This document shows, piece by piece, positions 52,093 through 60,900 of a DNA stretch of 64,000 nucleotides. Under the pieces are notes generated by a model. It saw only the letters and a program-made list of their open reading frames with translations. It was not told where the DNA came from and searched no databases. This stretch comes from Bacteroidales bacterium (GTDB lineage: Bacteria; Bacteroidota; Bacteroidia; Bacteroidales; F082): contig JAGCCO010000008.1 in assembly GCA_017651645.1 (NCBI GenBank), forward strand, positions 1 to 64,000. The letters are read 5' to 3'. A program made the translations under genes and the position numbers. Position 1 is the first letter of the stretch, and every line of letters starts with the position of its first letter.

Positions 52093-54777
52093 GTGAAACG
52101 TTCCGACAACCAAGCCAAGTTCGATGCACTCAGACAAGAATTCTCCACTTTCAGCTTTGAAAGTCAGACGGTGACCCAGGTTGAAGGTAAGCTATCGATA
52201 GTCTTTGAGTTCAATCTTGATGGCCGTTATACCTTTTGCCCGACCTTGGAGATTCCAGCCCGAGCTTTCTTTGATTGGGACGACATCCCCGAAGAGCAGT
52301 TGCAGGCTTTGGCCTTCCAAATCGGCATGACGGAGTTGGTGAGCTATTGGAAAATCGCTTGTCCCAAAAGGGTAGTGGTGAAGCCATTTGCCTTGACTGA
52401 GTCGCAGAAAGCGTTTTGGAAGAAGTTGTATTACAATGGCTTGGGTGAGTTTTTGTATTTGAACAGCATCAAGGTTTCGGAAGCGGAGTTGATGGAAATA
52501 ATATCGCTGCCCATAGATTCCAAGCCCTCGCACATCCAACGAGGGAATGACATGGGCAGCTGGTTTGAAGAGAAGACATTGGTTCCCGTGGGCGGTGGTA
52601 AAGACTCTGTGGTCACACTGGAATGCCTGCGCAACGAGATGCCTGTCATTCCTTTGATTGTCAATCCCCGTGGTGCCACTTTGAATTGTGTGAAAACGGC
52701 GGGCTACAAAGACGATGAGTTCATCGTCATCAACCGCACGCTCGACCCGACGATGTTGCAGCTCAATGCGGAAGGCTATCTGAATGGACATACGCCATTC
52801 TCTGCGTTACTGGCGTTTATCAGTGTATTGGTGGCTTTTGGCAGCCATTCAAGGTATATCGCCCTGTCGAATGAGAACAGTGCCAATGAGTCGACGGTTC
52901 CTGGGACCAACATCAACCATCAATACAGCAAATCCATCGAGTTTGAGAGTGATTTCAGAAGCTATGTAGCTGAGAACTTGAACAAAGACGTGCAGTATTT
53001 CAGTTTCTTGCGTCCATTGAGCGAACTGCAGATTGCGAAGCTGTTCTCCCAATGTGAGGCTTATCACCCTGTGTTCCGCAGCTGCAATGCGGGTAGCAAG
53101 ACCGACTCTTGGTGTGGAAAATGCCCAAAGTGTCTGTTTACATGGATTATCTTGTCGCCGTTCCTTTCGAAAGAGATGCTGATTGCCATCTTTGGCAAGG
53201 ACCTGATGGCAGACAAGAGTCTGCGTCCCATATATGAAGAATTGAACGGCACGGCTGCAGTGAAACCTTTCGAGTGTGTCGGCACGGTGGAGGAGGTGCG
53301 GGCTTGTGAGGAAGCCATTAATGGGAATGGACGAAAGGTTGATGAAATTCTTCATCGCTTCAACACCCAGCATTTCCTGTCTCCACAATTCGAACGAATC
53401 TTAAAAAAAGCTTTACGAAATGGACTGCCCATAGATTCCCTCCAACACACATGCCTACCCAGGAATGACATGGGCAGTAGGTTTGAATTGATACTGAATA
53501 GATTACGTGGCAAACGCATCCTCATTCTCGGCTTCGGGCGCGAGGGCAGGTCGACGTTGCGTTTTCTGAACAAACACCTACCTGATGCCGTCGTTGCCGT
53601 GGCCGACAAAAACGCGATGGAAGGTGTGACTCATTCGGGGGAAAAGTATCTTGAGGCCATGTATGATTACGACATCGTCATTAAGACCCCTGGGATTTCA
53701 CTCAAGGATTTTGATGTGAAAGAGGTAGAGATAACCTCACAGACCGACTTGTTTCTCAGTCAGTTCCATGCACAGACCATAGGCATTACAGGCACTAAGG
53801 GCAAGAGCACCACTACAAGTCTCATTTATCATCTGCTGAAATCCTCGGGCCGCGATGCCATCCTCACAGGCAATATCGGCATCCCTTGTTTTGACATCAT
53901 GGAGGACATCAAGCCGGAGAGTATCGTGGTGTATGAACTGTCGGCACATCAGTTGGAATTTGTGCACAACAGTCCCCGTGTGGGTGTGCTGCTCAATATC
54001 TTTGAGGAACACCTCGACCATTTCGGCACGATGCAACGCTATGCGGAGGCCAAACTGAATATCATGCGCTATATGGGCGAGGACGATACCGCCGTCATCC
54101 ATGAGAGCTTGATGGAGGAGGCTTGGCGGCTGTTCGTCAACAACATCGTGTTTTCCTTATTTGACGTCGATGATTTGGTCGACCGCATGGCTTTGCCGCT
54201 GAAAGGCGAGCATAACCTGTTGAATGTCAAGGCTGCTTTGTTGGCTTGTTATGCCTACGGCGTGGATATTAGGGAGCTGATACCTTATTTATATACCTTC
54301 AAACCTCTGGGGCACCGTTTGGAGCCTGTCGGTACCTTCGACGGGGTTACTTTTGTCAACGACAGCATCTCCACCATCCCGCAGGCTGCCGTTTCGGCGT
54401 GTCAGGCTTTGGGACGTGTCGATTTCTTGCTTTTGGGTGGCTTCGACCGTGGCATTGACTACCAGCCTTTGGCGAACTATCTGAAAGTGCATCCTGTGCC
54501 GCACCTGTTATTTACTGGCAAGGCAGGTGAGAGGATGATGCAACTAATTAAGGACTCTGAGCCTACAGTCTCTGAGGCCAATAGAAAGGTCGAAGGGTCG
54601 TCCATATTCTATTATTCTACCATGGAAGAGGCCTTCGCCTACCTCGCTGCCCATGCCCAACCAGGCGATGTCTGCCTGTTGTCGCCCGCGGCCTCCAGCT
54701 ACGACCAATACAAGAACTTCGAGGAGCGTGGGCGGAAGTTCAAGCTTTTGGCGGAGCAATTCAAAAGAAAAGGTTGA
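52093..54777 (+). CDS. MurL-MurD2 fusion: UDP-MurNAc-L-Ala-L-Glu ligase and epimerase
   Basis: An 894-residue cytoplasmic protein joining two enzymes. Residues 1-445 look like MurL: PVGGGKDSVVTLE at 166-176 is a PP-loop for ATP-to-AMP chemistry, and a cysteine cluster (CNAGSKTDSWCGKCPKC, 331-347) follows. Residues 470-894 are a Mur ligase: LILGFGREGRST, GITGTKGKSTT at 564-574 (ATP loop), YELSAHQLEF, GEHNLLNVKAALLA, GHRLEPVG and NDSIST. In Xanthomonas, separate MurD2 and MurL add L-Glu to UDP-MurNAc-L-Ala and invert it to D-Glu, replacing glutamate racemase. Here one chain would do both. Two in-frame 53-base insertions lie at residues 139-156 and 445-462. Confidence 0.8.
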   Translation: MKRSDNQAKFDALRQEFSTFSFESQTVTQVEGKLSIVFEFNLDGRYTFCPTLEIPARAFFDWDDIPEEQLQALAFQIGMTELVSYWKIACPKRVVVKPFALTESQKAFWKKLYYNGLGEFLYLNSIKVSEAELMEIISLPIDSKPSHIQRGNDMGSWFEEKTLVPVGGGKDSVVTLECLRNEMPVIPLIVNPRGATLNCVKTAGYKDDEFIVINRTLDPTMLQLNAEGYLNGHTPFSALLAFISVLVAFGSHSRYIALSNENSANESTVPGTNINHQYSKSIEFESDFRSYVAENLNKDVQYFSFLRPLSELQIAKLFSQCEAYHPVFRSCNAGSKTDSWCGKCPKCLFTWIILSPFLSKEMLIAIFGKDLMADKSLRPIYEELNGTAAVKPFECVGTVEEVRACEEAINGNGRKVDEILHRFNTQHFLSPQFERILKKALRNGLPIDSLQHTCLPRNDMGSRFELILNRLRGKRILILGFGREGRSTLRFLNKHLPDAVVAVADKNAMEGVTHSGEKYLEAMYDYDIVIKTPGISLKDFDVKEVEITSQTDLFLSQFHAQTIGITGTKGKSTTTSLIYHLLKSSGRDAILTGNIGIPCFDIMEDIKPESIVVYELSAHQLEFVHNSPRVGVLLNIFEEHLDHFGTMQRYAEAKLNIMRYMGEDDTAVIHESLMEEAWRLFVNNIVFSLFDVDDLVDRMALPLKGEHNLLNVKAALLACYAYGVDIRELIPYLYTFKPLGHRLEPVGTFDGVTFVNDSISTIPQAAVSACQALGRVDFLLLGGFDRGIDYQPLANYLKVHPVPHLLFTGKAGERMMQLIKDSEPTVSEANRKVEGSSIFYYSTMEEAFAYLAAHAQPGDVCLLSPAASSYDQYKNFEERGRKFKLLAEQFKRKG
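52507..52559 (+). repeat. In-frame 53-base palindrome-ended element, copy 1
   Basis: Begins CTGCCCATAGATTCC and ends GGAATGACATGGGCAG; the ends are imperfect inverted repeats (CTGCCCAT/ATGGGCAG, then ATTCC/GGAAT). The middle 22 bases can pair CCCTCG with CGAGGG. It is translated LPIDSKPSHIQRGNDMGS before the MurL PP-loop. Confidence 0.88.
53425..53477 (+). repeat. In-frame 53-base palindrome-ended element, copy 2
   Basis: The same length and the same 15-base left and 16-base right ends as copy 1, but a different 22-base middle. It is read in the same frame, as LPIDSLQHTCLPRNDMGS, at the junction between the MurL and MurD2 halves. GGTTTGAA follows both copies closely. Confidence 0.88.
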
Positions 54778-54796
54778 ACCAATGGTGATAGGGTAT

Positions 54797-54828
54797 AAAA
54801 AAAAGCTCCGATTGCTCGGAGCTTCTTT
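54797..54828 (-). terminator. Terminator after rplS
   Basis: On the minus strand AAGCTCCGA / GCAA / TCGGAGCTT is followed by a T run (TTTTTTTT). It lies 18 bases after the rplS stop and also just beyond the MurL-MurD2 stop at 54777 on the other strand. Confidence 0.88.
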
Positions 54829-54845
54829 TGTTGTAAATGAAGGAA

Positions 54846-55199
54846 TCACTTCTTGAGTTCCTTGATCTTGGCTTTCTTGCCGCGCAGACCACGGAGGTAG
54901 TAAATGCGTGACTTGCGGACTGCACCCTGCTTGTTGAGCTCGATGTTCTCAATCATGGGGGAAGCAATCGGGAAGCATCTTTCAACACCGATGTTGTTCG
55001 AAATCTTACGGATGGTGAAAGTGCCGGTCTTGCCATGACCGCTACGCTTCAGGACGATGCCCTGGAAACGCTGCAGACGCTCTTTTTGTCCTTCAACAAT
55101 CTTGTAGGTCACCGTGATGGTGTCGCCTGTCTTGAACTTCGGAAAATCTTTTACAACAATTTGATCTTCAACGAATTGGATTAACGCTTGTTTGCTCAT
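54846..55199 (-). CDS. rplS: 50S ribosomal protein L19
   Basis: A 117-residue ribosomal protein near the 30S/50S interface. Family stretches: DFPKFKTGDTITVTYKIVEGQKERLQRFQGIVL, GTFTIRKISNNIGVERCFP and RKSRIYYLRGLRGKKAKIKE. Start at ATG 55199 (MSKQALIQFVE), with a -7 box at 55240-55247 and a leader of about 35 bases. trmD lies just upstream on the same strand, as in the widespread rpsP-rimM-trmD-rplS order, but here rplS also has its own promoter. Confidence 0.97.
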   Translation of the reverse strand: MSKQALIQFVEDQIVVKDFPKFKTGDTITVTYKIVEGQKERLQRFQGIVLKRSGHGKTGTFTIRKISNNIGVERCFPIASPMIENIELNKQGAVRKSRIYYLRGLRGKKAKIKELKK

Positions 55200-55239
55200 T
55201 TTATATGATTTTTGTATATTTTTCTCCAAAAAGTGGGTG

Positions 55240-55247
55240 CAAAAATA
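55240..55247 (-). promoter_or_regulatory. -7 box TATTTTTG of rplS
   Basis: Perfect TAnnTTTG on the minus strand, 40 bases before ATG 55199, between trmD and rplS. Confidence 0.78.
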
Positions 55248-55276
55248 CAAAAAAAATCAATATGTAGCGCAGTTTC

Positions 55277-55966
55277 TCAGCTTTTTTTGAAATTTTCGTA
55301 CATCTCAGGACGACGTTCTTTGGTGCGCTGAATGGCCTGTTCAAGCTTCCATTCGTTGATTTTAAGGTCGTTTCCCGACAGAAGGATCTCTGGGACTTCC
55401 CAGCCTTTGTAGTTTCTCGGCCGGGTGTAGACCGGAGGCGACACCAAACCGTCCTGGAAGGAGTCGGAGAGGGCTGAGGTTTCGTCGCCCAAAGCCCCTG
55501 GGATGAGGCGCACCAGACTGTCGACGAGCACGGCAGCACCGAGTTCTCCGCCTGAAAGAACATAGTTGCCGATGGATATTTCCTTGGTAATCAGGTGTTC
55601 ACGGATGCGCTCATCGATGCCTTTGTAATGGCCGCAAAGAATGATGATGTTCTCCTTCATGGAGAGTTGGTTGCACAAAGGTTGGTCTAACAGCTCACCG
55701 TCGGGACTCATATAGATGACTTCGTCATAGTCGCGTTGACTTTTCAGGTGGCTGATGCAGTTGTCAACAGGTTCAATCATCATCACCATGCCGGCGCCAG
55801 CAGCGAAGCTGTAGTCGTCCACCTTGTGGTGCTTGTCGGTGCTATAGTCGCGGAGGTTGTGTAGCCCAATCTCCACAATGCCCTTGTTTACAGCGCGTTT
55901 GATGATGGATTCCGTAAAGGGCCCTTCAAACATTTCAGGAAAAACGGCGATGATGTCGATGCGCAT
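55277..55966 (-). CDS. trmD: tRNA (guanine37-N1)-methyltransferase
   Basis: A 229-residue SPOUT-class methyltransferase making m1G37 in tRNAs that read CNN codons. The opening [26 protein letters not shown], the knot region [14 protein letters not shown] and [32 protein letters not shown] are diagnostic, as is the C-terminal [23 protein letters not shown]. Its -7 box (55992-55999) is part of the dispersed 78-base repeat. rplS follows 77 bases downstream on the same strand. Confidence 0.97.
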   Translation of the reverse strand: MRIDIIAVFPEMFEGPFTESIIKRAVNKGIVEIGLHNLRDYSTDKHHKVDDYSFAAGAGMVMMIEPVDNCISHLKSQRDYDEVIYMSPDGELLDQPLCNQLSMKENIIILCGHYKGIDERIREHLITKEISIGNYVLSGGELGAAVLVDSLVRLIPGALGDETSALSDSFQDGLVSPPVYTRPRNYKGWEVPEILLSGNDLKINEWKLEQAIQRTKERRPEMYENFKKS

Positions 55967-55990
55967 GGGTCTGGGTTTTTCAAATTTTTT

Positions 55991-56121
55991 GCAAAAGTAG
56001 GGAATTATTTTGAATGCTGAATACTGTATTATGAAATCGAAGATTCAACGAAGTTAATGCTGAATGAGGAATGCTGAATGTGGAATGTTGAATGAGGAAT
56101 GCTGAATGCAGAATGTAGAAT
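55991..56121. repeat. Heptamer array and inverted 78-base repeat, copy B
   Basis: 55991-56068 equals the reverse complement of 39464-39541 except for one base. From 56059 nine exact 7-base units follow: GCTGAAT, GAGGAAT, GCTGAAT, GTGGAAT, GTTGAAT, GAGGAAT, GCTGAAT, GCAGAAT, GTAGAAT. The left end carries the trmD -7 box. It fills most of the gap between trmD and the divergent subtilisin gene. Confidence 0.92.
55992..55999 (-). promoter_or_regulatory. -7 box TACTTTTG of trmD
   Basis: Perfect TAnnTTTG on the minus strand, 25 bases before the start at 55966, at the edge of the dispersed repeat. Confidence 0.78.
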
Positions 56122-56156
56122 TATTGGAATTTACATTGCACTTGTGAAAAAAACAT

Positions 56157-56164
56157 TATTTTTG
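56157..56164 (+). promoter_or_regulatory. -7 box TATTTTTG of the subtilisin gene
   Basis: Perfect TAnnTTTG, 51 bases before ATG 56216. Confidence 0.72.
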
Positions 56165-56215
56165 CGCGGTTTTATACACCTAATACCAACGTAAATATTC
56201 AAATTTCTAATAGCT

Positions 56216-57862
56216 ATGAAAAAACTATCCTTTTTATTGCTGCTTTTTGTAGCCTCTTTGTTTGCCGAGGCACAAGTCGCGACTAACATCTATTGGGTGC
56301 AGTTCAAGGACAAGAACAACTCACCTTATTCCATCGACAATCCGGAAGAATATCTGAGCCCAAGGGCATTGCAACGTCGTGCCAATCAGGGAATTGCCAT
56401 TGATGATTACGACATCCCCGTCAATCCTCAATATCTTCAGGCAGTGGCCGATTGCGGTGCAGAGATACTCAATCCCTCGAAATGGCTGAACGGCGTTTCG
56501 GTCCGTACCACCGATCCTGCCGTGATCGATGCCATCCATGCCCTTGACTGTGTCTCAACGGTGCGCAACTGCCCCAACGACCCCAAGGCCCAAGAGATGA
56601 AAGAACGTTGGCTTGCCAACGAGATGAAGCCTGCGTCAGTGAACCGTGCCATGAATGGTTATTACGGTGGCGCCGAAGCTCAGGTGACGCAGCTGAAAGT
56701 CAATTTGTTGCATGACATGGGGTTTGATGGCACCGGTGTGGTGATTGCCATCCTCGATGGCGGTTTTGTCGGGACTGAAAACGCATCCTGTTTCGACAAC
56801 ATGCGCGAGGAAGGCCGTTTGTTGGGCACCCGCGATTTTGTCTATGGCTCCAACTCGGTCTATACGCAAAGCTCACACGGCACTTCCTGTTTGAGCACTA
56901 TGGCTGCCTACGACCCCAACCAAATGGTGGGAACGGCTCCGAAGGCTTCCTATTACTTGTTCCATACCGAAGATGGCGACAGCGAGAACATCATTGAGGA
57001 ATACAACTGGGTGTCCGGTGCTGAATATGCCGACAGTTTGGGCGTGGATGTGTGTTCCACCTCCTTGGGCTATATTGACTTCGACATAAGCCAGTGGGAC
57101 CATCCGTTTGAGCATTTCGATGGCCATACCGCACCGATGACGATTGGCGCCGAGATTGCGGCCAGCCGTGGCATGATCTGCATGAATGCCGCTAGCAATG
57201 AAGGTGACGGCTTCTGCACCCTGGGTATCCCTGCCGATGCCGAGCATATCCTGACCGTCGGTGCCGTCAATTCCGCTGGCATTCGTGCTTCATTCAGCTC
57301 GGTCGGCCCGACCTACGACGGCCGTATCAAGCCCGATGTGATGGCCATGGGCGAAGGCACTTATGTCGCTTCCGGTTATGGCGGCTGGTGGCCTTATTAC
57401 AATGGCGACGGCACTTCGTTTGCCACGCCTGTGTTGGCTGGCGCTGTGGCATGCTTGCGTCAGGCGCTGCCTTACGCTACGGTGCAGGAGATCTGCGATG
57501 GCATCCGTGCTTGCGGTGACCATGCAGAGAACCCCGACAACAAGTATGGCTATGGCATCCCGGATTTCTCCCAGGCTTTGGAGGTGCTTCATGTGGAAGA
57601 GGCTCCAGCGCAAAAGAGCGAAATCATCAATGTGTATCCCAATCCTTCGCAAGGCGAGGTGCATGTGGCTTTGAAAGAAGGTGCCAAGGCTGAGGTCACG
57701 GTGTACGACTTCATGGGAGTCCAATTGTACACCTACAGCTTTAATGGGCTGAACCATACTACGTTGGAGCGCTATTTGAACGACCTGAACTCGGGCGTGT
57801 ATTTCATCAAGGTTGCTTCTGAACTGGGCAGCCAGACGGTGAAATTGGTGATGGCAAAGTAA
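56216..57862 (+). CDS. T9SS-exported S8 subtilisin-like serine peptidase
   Basis: A 548-residue protease. Signal peptide (ending AEA), an N-terminal pro-like region (about 21-160), and the S8 catalytic domain with Asp181 in VVIAILDGGFVG, His221 in SSHGTSCLS, the oxyanion Asn in MNAASNEG and Ser401 in GDGTSFATPVLAG. The C-terminal 80 residues form a type A T9SS sorting domain (VYPNPSQGEVHV, then GVYFIKVASELGSQTVKLVMAK). It is carried across the outer membrane by T9SS and probably anchored at the surface. The terminator at 57882 follows. Confidence 0.93.
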   Translation: MKKLSFLLLLFVASLFAEAQVATNIYWVQFKDKNNSPYSIDNPEEYLSPRALQRRANQGIAIDDYDIPVNPQYLQAVADCGAEILNPSKWLNGVSVRTTDPAVIDAIHALDCVSTVRNCPNDPKAQEMKERWLANEMKPASVNRAMNGYYGGAEAQVTQLKVNLLHDMGFDGTGVVIAILDGGFVGTENASCFDNMREEGRLLGTRDFVYGSNSVYTQSSHGTSCLSTMAAYDPNQMVGTAPKASYYLFHTEDGDSENIIEEYNWVSGAEYADSLGVDVCSTSLGYIDFDISQWDHPFEHFDGHTAPMTIGAEIAASRGMICMNAASNEGDGFCTLGIPADAEHILTVGAVNSAGIRASFSSVGPTYDGRIKPDVMAMGEGTYVASGYGGWWPYYNGDGTSFATPVLAGAVACLRQALPYATVQEICDGIRACGDHAENPDNKYGYGIPDFSQALEVLHVEEAPAQKSEIINVYPNPSQGEVHVALKEGAKAEVTVYDFMGVQLYTYSFNGLNHTTLERYLNDLNSGVYFIKVASELGSQTVKLVMAK

Positions 57863-57881
57863 AGTTTCTGTTCATCATATT

Positions 57882-57921
57882 ACAAAGGTGAGTCTCTGTC
57901 GGGAGGCTCACCTTTGTTTTT
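57882..57921 (+). terminator. Terminator after the subtilisin gene
   Basis: CAAAGGTGAG.CTC / TGTCG / GAG.CTCACCTTTG with one mismatched pair, followed by TTTTT. It lies between two converging genes and may act for both. Confidence 0.88.
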
Positions 57922-57939
57922 GGCTGCTGTTCCTGAAGC

Positions 57940-60900
57940 TTATCTCTTGACGAACTTCATTGTGTGCCGTCCGTCGATTCTGATGAGGTAAAGACCCGCA
58001 GGGAGCTCGTTGACACTGATTTCGTAGTCGCCTTGCAGGTTCACGGTCTTGACCTTGATGCCCATGTTGTTGTAAATGCTGACCTCGCAGGCGGCATCAA
58101 GACCTTCGATACGAATCATGTCGTTGGCGGGGTTAGGATAGAGGTGGATCAAGGTGTTTCCATTCTCATCCACGCCGGTAGGATCGAAGAAGGCTGTCAA
58201 CACGATGTCGTGGTCGACATAGACTTCTTTGGGATTGTCGGTGGTGTTGTCGCTCCATTTCTTGAAATAGAAGCCGTCGGCAGGAATGGCGGCGATGGTG
58301 GCCGTGGCTCCGGCGAGGTAGGTGCCTGCACCTAAGATGAAGCCTTGAGTCTCGTCATAAATCACTGTGACGGTGTAAGTCTCAACGGGATTGGGCGAGA
58401 ACGATGCGATGTATTCGGCATCGCCTGTCACCACTATGCTACGCGGGTTGTCCACGTTGCCGTCCTGCCAGCCTGAGAAATAGAAGCCCATTGAAGGGAT
58501 AGCCCCGATGTTGATGACGGTATCGGCAGGGTAGGTGCCACCGCCGTAAACAGAGCCCAGGAAGGGGTTCTCCGACCTCACGGTGATGGTGTAGGTTACA
58601 ACGGGCGGAATGGCCTTAAACAAGGCGGTGAAGGTCATGTCTTGTGTGACGGTGACGCTACGAGGATTGTCGGTGTTGCCATCGTCCCAGCCGAGGAAGA
58701 GCACATTTTCGTAAGGCGTGGCACTGATTTCGATGGTGGAGCCTTCGGGATAGGTGCCACTACCAGTGACGGTACCCATTTCAGGCTCGTTGGCCAACAC
58801 GGTGATGGTGTAGGTCGGCGTGCCGTTGAGGTGGAACAGGGCTTGGAGGTGGATGTCGTGGGTGACCAGGACGATTCGTGGGTTGGTCACGATGCCATCG
58901 CTCCAGCAGATGAACATATAGTTCTCGTTGGGAATCGCCTTCAGCGTTGCGTAGGAGCCGTAGTTGTATGTGCCGGCTCCTGTCACCGTGCCGCCCTCTA
59001 CGGGATCGCAATCTACGGTAACTTCATATTGCTCGGCTGAAAACACGGCTGTGAAGGTGGAGTCGCTTTCAACGATGATATCGCGCGGATTCTCTGTTTC
59101 CCCGTCTTCCCATCGGTCAAAGTTGTAGCCAGTGTAGCCGAAGGCGAACAAACTGACGGTGTCGCCGTAATAGTATGTGCCGCCGCCTTGAACATGCCCT
59201 GCGCCTTCGGGGAGGACCATCGTGGCGATATGGTAGTGCATGGCTTCAAAACGGGCGGTATAGGTGTGGTCTCCGGTGACGATGACGGTACGCGGGTTGT
59301 CGGTGTTGCCGTCGTTCCAACGGGTGAAGCTGTAGTGGGGGTTAGGTATGGCCTCAATCTGTATGGTGTCGCCATAATAGAAGGTACCGCCACCGCTGAC
59401 GCTGCCCCATTCGGGATGGTCGGAAACGACTTCGATGGTATAGGAGGTTCTGGCAAACAAGGCGACAAAGGTGCTGTCCTGGGTGACCACGATGCTGCGT
59501 GGGCTTTCGGCGTTGCCGTCGTTCCAGCAAAGGAACTCGCAGCCGATGTTCGGAGAGGCAAAAATGTATGCTGTATCTCCCTCGGGATAGGTGCCGCCTC
59601 CGCTGACAGTGCCCCATTCGAGGTTGGAGGATTCGACGGTGATGGTGTAATACGATTGGGGAGGAGTAGGCCGCAGGCAAAGGGCATTGACGATGTCGCA
59701 ATCTTCGGGCTGGTAGAGCACCTCGCCGTCTTTCCACACCGTGCCTGCGTTGTCGGTTCGCCCGGCATAGTAAACACCTGCCTCGTTGACCACCAAAGCC
59801 TTGATTTCTGAAAACCCTGTTAGTGGATGGGCAAACAGCACTTCGCCGTCGCGCCAAACATACATTGAATCATCCACATAACCAGCCAAATAGATGCTCC
59901 CCTCATCAATTGCGATGGCATCGAAACCGGATTCAATGTCTAAGCCAGTGATTTGGAAAACGATGGAGTCGTTTTGCCAAAGGGTGGCGTAGATTTGGTC
60001 ATCCAAATACATGATTCCAGCGGAATAAAGGTCGGAACCATCGAAGGCGATGGCATTGATGGTTGAGGTGGTATCGGCCACCCAAAGGATGGTGTCGTTT
60101 TTCCATACGACCGCCCTGCTTTCAGATTCAGCGGTGTTGCCGCCCGTGTAAACATCGCCTGTGAGGGTGTCGAGGGCCAGCGCCCAAATTTGGTTGCTGT
60201 GGATGCTGTCGCTATAGGCATATAGTATTTCTCCGTCTTGCCAGACGAGGCCGGTCACGTTCTCCCATTCGTTTTCGCCCACGCCAGCGGCCGTCCATTG
60301 GTTGCCATAGAGCTCCAACTTGTTGATGGCGGTGTTTTGGCCTGCATCGAAGACCACGTTGTCGTTCAGCCAAATGCGACCTTCCACGAAGCTGTAGGTC
60401 GTGTCGTGGCTATAGCCTGCGGTGTAGATACTGCCGTCAGCAGCGACTTGCAAGGATGACAGGTTGACGAGAGTCGTATCTGAAATGCTCTGAATCAGTT
60501 CGTTGTCTTTCCAAACTTTGCCGACGCCATTGCCGTGGCCGGCGAAGTAAACGTCTTGGGGCTGGGGTTGCGGTCCGTCCCATTGGAAATAGGTCTTCAC
60601 TGTCCAGTCGCCATAGGTCTGATGCGACCATTGGTGACTATCACAACTCCAGTTCCCGTTGCCGCTGGGATCGATGTCGTTGCAAACGCCCATAGGCCAA
60701 GAGCTTACCGGTTCATAGCAATCCCAGACCACCCAAATGGTGAGATTTCCCGTAACACTAACCGGAGTGTCGAGGTCATACTCGACCCATTCGTTGAGGC
60801 CTTGTGGCACATCCACTGAAATGGTGGAAACCAAGACTCCTTCATCAGGTGTTTCACCACCTAGAAAAAGAGAACAACTGTAGTTGCCGCCCACGGCGTT

